The notes below the pieces were generated by a model. It saw only the letters and a list, made by a program, of their open reading frames with translations, was not told the DNA's origin and did not search any database. Positions 50,754 to 54,155 of a stretch of 54,155 bases of DNA are shown here, piece after piece. Position 1 is the stretch's first letter. Each line of letters opens with the position of its first letter. The position numbers and the translations under genes are program-made. The DNA comes from Hyphomonadaceae bacterium (GTDB taxonomy: Bacteria; Pseudomonadota; Alphaproteobacteria; Caulobacterales; Hyphomonadaceae), in the NCBI GenBank assembly GCA_028285145.1, contig JANQQC010000061.1:1-54155 (forward strand), given 5' to 3'.

Positions 50754-51293
50754 ATGTCGAAAATCCTGTCTGATCGGATGACGGTCGAGATTGAGGGCGA
50801 CTTTGTTGTCTTCCTCATCGGAATGCGCATCAACAAGCTCTGGAAAGTCTGGAAGTGGTGGCCTGTGATCACAGCAATGCCGCGCATGCTGCGTGAACTC
50901 TCGCAGCAGCCGGAGCTGGGGCTTCTGCACTTTCAGAACTATTTCGCATTTAGAAATCTGATGGTCGTCCAGTACTGGCGGAGTTTCGAACAGCTGCATG
51001 CTTATTCAACCGGAAAGGGCTTTGCGCATCTGCCGGCCTGGAAGGCGTTTAACAATGCTGTCGGCATGAGCGGCGATGTTGGCATCTGGCACGAGACCTA
51101 TCTGGTGTCTGAGGGGCAGTATGAGGCGATTTATGGAAACATGCCGGAGTGCGGCCTTGGCCGGGCTGGTGAGCTGACGCAGGCAGCCGGCCAGTCCCGG
51201 TCTGCAAAGGGGCGGCTGCGCAAAACGAATGGCGATGATCAGCCTGTGCAGATGATCGTTGCAGAAGAGATCCGGGAGGAGCAGGCGCTTTAA
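50754..51293 (+). CDS. DUF4188 family protein (monooxygenase-like ferredoxin fold)
   Basis: The 179-residue protein matches DUF4188: FVVFLIGMRINKLWKVWKWWPVITAMPRML then LMVVQYWRSFEQLHAYSTG and HLPAWKAFN near 85-105, typical of the dimeric alpha-beta-barrel group. Such proteins are suspected of oxidative chemistry on small molecules. The tail beyond residue 140 is variable and polar. It lies 73 bases after the methyltransferase gene. Confidence 0.82.
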   Translation: MSKILSDRMTVEIEGDFVVFLIGMRINKLWKVWKWWPVITAMPRMLRELSQQPELGLLHFQNYFAFRNLMVVQYWRSFEQLHAYSTGKGFAHLPAWKAFNNAVGMSGDVGIWHETYLVSEGQYEAIYGNMPECGLGRAGELTQAAGQSRSAKGRLRKTNGDDQPVQMIVAEEIREEQAL

Positions 51294-51384
51294 TGGCGTT
51301 TGCCTTGTCTGGGATCGCTGGCTTCTTGGAGAGCGTGCGCCGATGGCTTAAACGCTCCTGTCAAAGCGATTCAGGAGCCTCCTT

Positions 51385-51822
51385 ATGAAATACTGGCTGT
51401 TCAAGTCCGAACCCTTCAAATGGTCCTGGGAGATGCAGAAGGAGAAAGGCGACGCCGGTGAGGAATGGGATGGCATTCGCAACTACCAGGCGCGCAACAA
51501 TATGCGGGAGATGAAAGTCGGGGATCTCGGCTTTTTCTATCACTCCAATGAGGGCCTCGAAGTGGTCGGTATTGTCGAGGTTTGCGCTGAATCCCATCCT
51601 GACTCCACGACCGATGACGAGCGCTGGGACTGTGTCGACATCAAAGCGGTTTGCGACATGCCTGAGCCGGTAACGCTCAAGGCGGTGAAGGCCAATCCGA
51701 AACTGGCGGACATGTCACTTGTCACCTCCATGCGCCTCTCCGTTCAGCCGGTGAAACCGGCTGAGTGGAAGGAAGTCTGCCGTATGGGCGGGCTCGATCC
51801 GAAGTCGATCAAAAGCGCCTAG
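51385..51822 (+). CDS. EVE-domain protein
   Basis: The 145-residue protein is a full EVE (PUA-like) domain: MKYWLFKSEP at the start, EWDGIRNYQARNNMREMKVGDLGFFYHS in the core and MSLVTSMRLSVQPVKPAEW near the end. EVE domains bind modified bases and are found in RNA or DNA modification sensing. No restriction enzyme partner is adjacent. AGGAG precedes the ATG. Its stop overlaps the M20 amidohydrolase stop as CTAG. Confidence 0.93.
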   Translation: MKYWLFKSEPFKWSWEMQKEKGDAGEEWDGIRNYQARNNMREMKVGDLGFFYHSNEGLEVVGIVEVCAESHPDSTTDDERWDCVDIKAVCDMPEPVTLKAVKANPKLADMSLVTSMRLSVQPVKPAEWKEVCRMGGLDPKSIKSA

Positions 51823-53225
51823 TCTTCATTGAACAGCGACAGCGCGGTCGCCGTCATCGCAGTGACGCCGGTTTCGATGGTTGGTGCAGCGTCCGGCGCG
51901 AAGAAGGGCGAGTGAAGCGAGGGAAGCGGTAGCTTGCTCTCTTTGGAGGCCTCATACTTTGACGGCTCGACAGCTCCGACCCAGAAGATCAGGCTCGGGA
52001 TCTTGGCATCAGTCCGGCTGTACTGGCTGAAATCCTCGCCGCCCATGACCGGTTCAACCTCGACCACTTTTTCATCACCAAGCACGGCGCGCATGGCCGC
52101 CACGCTTTTCGCGGTCAGGTTCGGGTCGTTATAGGTGGATGGCGTGTAGTCGCTCTCTGAGGTCACCTCAGGTTCCGGCGCACCAAAGGCAGCAGCCTGT
52201 CCCTTCGCGATACGTTCAATCCCATCCAGCAGGAGTTGGCGCGTATCGTCATCATAGGACCGGACGGTGAGCAGAAGCTGGGCTTCTCCGGGAACGATGT
52301 TGTGTTTTGCGCCCGCCTTGAACGAACCGACGGTGACGACGGCCGGCGTTTGCGGGTTCACATTTCGGGAGACGAGACTCTGCACGGATGTGACGATGTG
52401 TGAGGCCACCAGTACCGGGTCCACGGTGGTGTGCGGGTAGGCCCCGTGGCCGCCAACGCCTTTCACCGTGATGTCGACGCTGTCCACATTGGCGAGCGCC
52501 CATCCGCTGGAATAGGCGATTGTCCCGGACGGCGCACCGGCGGAGACATGGAGGGCGAGGTTGTAGTCCGGCTGAGGAAACCGTTCGAAGAGGCCGTCAT
52601 CGATCATGGCCTTGGCACCGAGTCCGATTTCCTCTGCGGGCTGAATGATCATGACGAGCGTGCCAGACCATTCATCCTTGCGGGCGACGAGATTGCGGGC
52701 GGCCCCGACCCAGCTTGTCATGTGAACATCATGTCCGCAGGCATGCATCACGCCGCTTTCAACGCCGGTCCAAGTCTCAGCGCGGACCTGCGAGGCGAAG
52801 GGCAGGCCGGTCTGTTCTGGGACGGGCAGCGCGTCCGAGTCAGCTCGAATGAGCACGGTCGGACCATCTCCGTTCTCCAGAACGCCAACGACGCCGTAGC
52901 CGCCGACACCCTCGCGGACTTCGCCTTCATCGCGCATGGCTTTTGCTTTGACCCAGTCATCGCCGACGCCTTCGGTGACGTTGAAGCCGAGGGCTCGCAG
53001 CTCGTCAGCGAGATAAGCGGCCGAGGCGCTTTCCTTGAAGGAGAGTTCCGGATTGGAGTGAAGCCCCCGATAAACGGTGAGGAGATCATCGCCGACCTGA
53101 GGCATCGATGCTGGGGTCATGGCCGCCACTTCGGCGGCGGTCGCCTCAACGTCCTCGGCGATTGAAATGGATGCGCAGGCGGTGAGCAGCGCCGCAAGGC
53201 TGGCGCTGGCGAGAAAACGGGTCAT
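51819..53225 (-). CDS. M20-family amidohydrolase, exported lipoprotein
   Basis: This is a 468-residue M20D-type amidohydrolase or aminoacylase. The lipobox LLTAC with C17 places it in the envelope. Metal and catalytic features include MHACGHDVHMT (about 165), the acid pair in QPAEEIGLGAK and the C-terminal GGEDFSQYS. It would deacylate N-acyl amino acids or similar amides in the periplasm. AGGAGG lies just before the ATG. It lies 54 bases after the conserved unknown gene at 53280-53900 on the same strand and is convergent with the EVE gene. Confidence 0.93.
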   Translation of the reverse strand: MTRFLASASLAALLTACASISIAEDVEATAAEVAAMTPASMPQVGDDLLTVYRGLHSNPELSFKESASAAYLADELRALGFNVTEGVGDDWVKAKAMRDEGEVREGVGGYGVVGVLENGDGPTVLIRADSDALPVPEQTGLPFASQVRAETWTGVESGVMHACGHDVHMTSWVGAARNLVARKDEWSGTLVMIIQPAEEIGLGAKAMIDDGLFERFPQPDYNLALHVSAGAPSGTIAYSSGWALANVDSVDITVKGVGGHGAYPHTTVDPVLVASHIVTSVQSLVSRNVNPQTPAVVTVGSFKAGAKHNIVPGEAQLLLTVRSYDDDTRQLLLDGIERIAKGQAAAFGAPEPEVTSESDYTPSTYNDPNLTAKSVAAMRAVLGDEKVVEVEPVMGGEDFSQYSRTDAKIPSLIFWVGAVEPSKYEASKESKLPLPSLHSPFFAPDAAPTIETGVTAMTATALSLFNED

Positions 53226-53279
53226 TTGATCCTCCTAGATTGCGGAAACATAGGCGGCGTCGGCCAATGCTGGAAAGGG

Positions 53280-53900
53280 TTACGCGGCGGCGCTCGGATG
53301 AAGGACTGGCAGGTAACCGGTTGAAAGCGCAGCGCAAACCGAGCGTGGTGTCAGGCGGGTTGCGGTGTCCGGCAAAGGTTCGGCGGGGCCGTAACCATCG
53401 AATGACCAAGGCTTTCCGGCGCGCCCGCGTTTCAGGAAGGCGCGCTCGCCAACGGCATAGATTGCCCCATCAGGCAGGCTTGCCGGGTTCACGGTTTCAC
53501 GTGTGGCTTTGCCTTTCAGGACAGACTGAACTTCTCCGGCAATTGCATCGTTCAGGATCGGCGCGAGCGGGGGTGTATCGAATTCGCCGGCGCGGATCAG
53601 CGCGTCGCGAAACGCGGTCGCATCGGCGCGCCGGCATTCATAGCAGGGGCGATGACCAGCGGCGAAAGCGGTCGCCTCATCCAGAAAGAACAGCTCGGTA
53701 TAGCGCTTTGGCTGCATGAGCTTTCGCCTGCGGCCCTTGAACTGAAGCAGGCAGGTGATCCAGGCGCGGGAGGCCCAGCGGGTGCGTTTAAGGGTCTGAT
53801 CGTCATTGTGAAAGCACCCGCCGCGATTGCCCATGAACGTGCCGCGAGCCGGGACGGCATGGATTTCTGCAAAGGGGTCAACGCGGTTCTGAAGTGGCAT
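53280..53900 (-). CDS. Conserved protein with His/Cys motif, unknown function
   Basis: The 206-residue protein begins with a conserved-looking block GNRGGCFHNDDQTLKR (about 24-39), then RWASRAWITCLLQFKGRRRKLMQPKRYTELFFLDEATAFAAGHRPCYECRRADA, with possible metal ligands (Cys, His, and CxxC in PCYEC). This pattern recurs in alphaproteobacterial hypotheticals by memory, but no function is established. The central part resembles a small zinc-binding nuclease-like domain only loosely. The ribosome site is weak, so the start is uncertain; the in-frame ATG at about residue 23 (near 53834) is an alternative. Confidence 0.7.
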   Translation of the reverse strand: MPLQNRVDPFAEIHAVPARGTFMGNRGGCFHNDDQTLKRTRWASRAWITCLLQFKGRRRKLMQPKRYTELFFLDEATAFAAGHRPCYECRRADATAFRDALIRAGEFDTPPLAPILNDAIAGEVQSVLKGKATRETVNPASLPDGAIYAVGERAFLKRGRAGKPWSFDGYGPAEPLPDTATRLTPRSVCAALSTGYLPVLHPSAAA

Positions 53901-54062
53901 CGTGGGAGTGTGGAGCGTGCTTGGGTGGATGTCATCGTTTGTCTTTCAAGTTTGTCTCCTGCGGCCGCCCGCGCGTTTGGCGTGGAGAGGAGAACCTGCG
54001 CCGGCATCCGCAAAGTCGGGCGGGACGATGCGGTGGGCGGCTGAACTGTTGGATGAGACGGG

Positions 54063-54155
54063 CTAGCCCGGCGCGAGGGCGGCAGGCTGGGGCTTTGCGG
54101 CCTCACCCCATGCCCCTGCCGCACTGGCCGACGCATCCGCCCGGCGGGCGAAAGC
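54063..54155 (-). CDS. Possible 3' end of a gene running off the window
   Basis: The minus strand is open from the right edge to a TAG at 54063-54065. It encodes about 30 residues rich in Ala and Pro (ending KPQPAALAPG), which looks like a C-terminal tail. No motif allows a family call. The stretch 53901-54062 holds nothing else that can be supported. Confidence 0.3.
   Translation of the reverse strand, partial: AFARRADASASAAGAWGEAAKPQPAALAPG

Noticed and set aside
53597-54136. 179-codon Arg/Pro/Ser-rich frame near the right edge
   Set aside because: It lies in another frame of the conserved gene at 53280-53900 and has no motif or ribosome site.

Overview
The window looks like a chromosomal segment of a GC-rich marine-type alphaproteobacterium, most likely of the Hyphomonadaceae/Caulobacterales-Maricaulales branch. 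The evidence is the conserved alphaproteobacterial block murA-DUF2948-hisD-UPF0262-infA-maf (43749-49242), FlbT, a DksA with a degenerate zinc finger, an HWE-type histidine kinase and the tRNA-Trp/secE/nusG neighbourhood. This placement is from gene content and memory of families, not from a database search. No rRNA, CRISPR array, transposase or phage gene was seen.

Layout. 1-1451: an Asp/Asn beta-hydroxylase-like gene and tRNA-Trp. 1577-8885: an oxidative catabolism block with a Baeyer-Villiger monooxygenase facing a three-gene operon (GPH-type importer, serine esterase/beta-lactamase-fold enzyme, cytochrome P450), and a divergent flavin reductase-SMP-30 lactonase pair. Together these suggest uptake, hydroxylation, ketone-to-lactone oxidation and ester/lactone opening of a cyclic or steroid-like compound. 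The block separates tRNA-Trp from secE-nusG (9009-9784), which usually lie side by side in this class. 9781-15519 (minus strand): an AlkX/YcaQ-like glycosylase, Dps with a newly noted 47-codon membrane ORF, MlaF-MlaE, alanine racemase and a MoxR ATPase. 15944-20423: scattered flagellar genes (flbT, fliM-like) with MarC and DksA. 20420-25194: TerC, then a TetR-thioesterase-thioesterase operon divergent from a nitronate monooxygenase with a strikingly regular operator between them. 25246-29561: an RND efflux pump and its adaptor.

29980-32935 holds the least familiar unit: a four-helix membrane protein with long soluble helical arms, a membrane-anchored von Willebrand-A-like protein, and a convergent alanine-rich lipoprotein. 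33198-40610 is a same-strand run of alkylsulfatase, haloalkane dehalogenase, DUF1330, DUF2855, a double thioredoxin-fold (DsbA/HCCA-isomerase-like) protein, a metallo-beta-lactamase-fold hydrolase and a small membrane protein. It reads as a dehalogenation or detoxification operon.

40637-54155: tRNA-Thr, a 45-codon basic ORF, a two-subunit molybdenum hydroxylase, the murA-to-maf core block interrupted by a histidine kinase, then a run of small accessory genes (membrane protein, methyltransferase, DUF4188, EVE domain), a secreted M20 amidohydrolase and a conserved unknown gene.

Two layout habits recur. Co-directional genes are often coupled through ATGA or TGATG overlaps. Convergent neighbours often end in a shared 4-base stop overlap (CTAG four times, TTAG once). 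The best candidates for an undescribed system are the coiled-coil/vWA membrane pair, the dehalogenase operon with its double thioredoxin-fold protein, and the four-half-site TetR operator.
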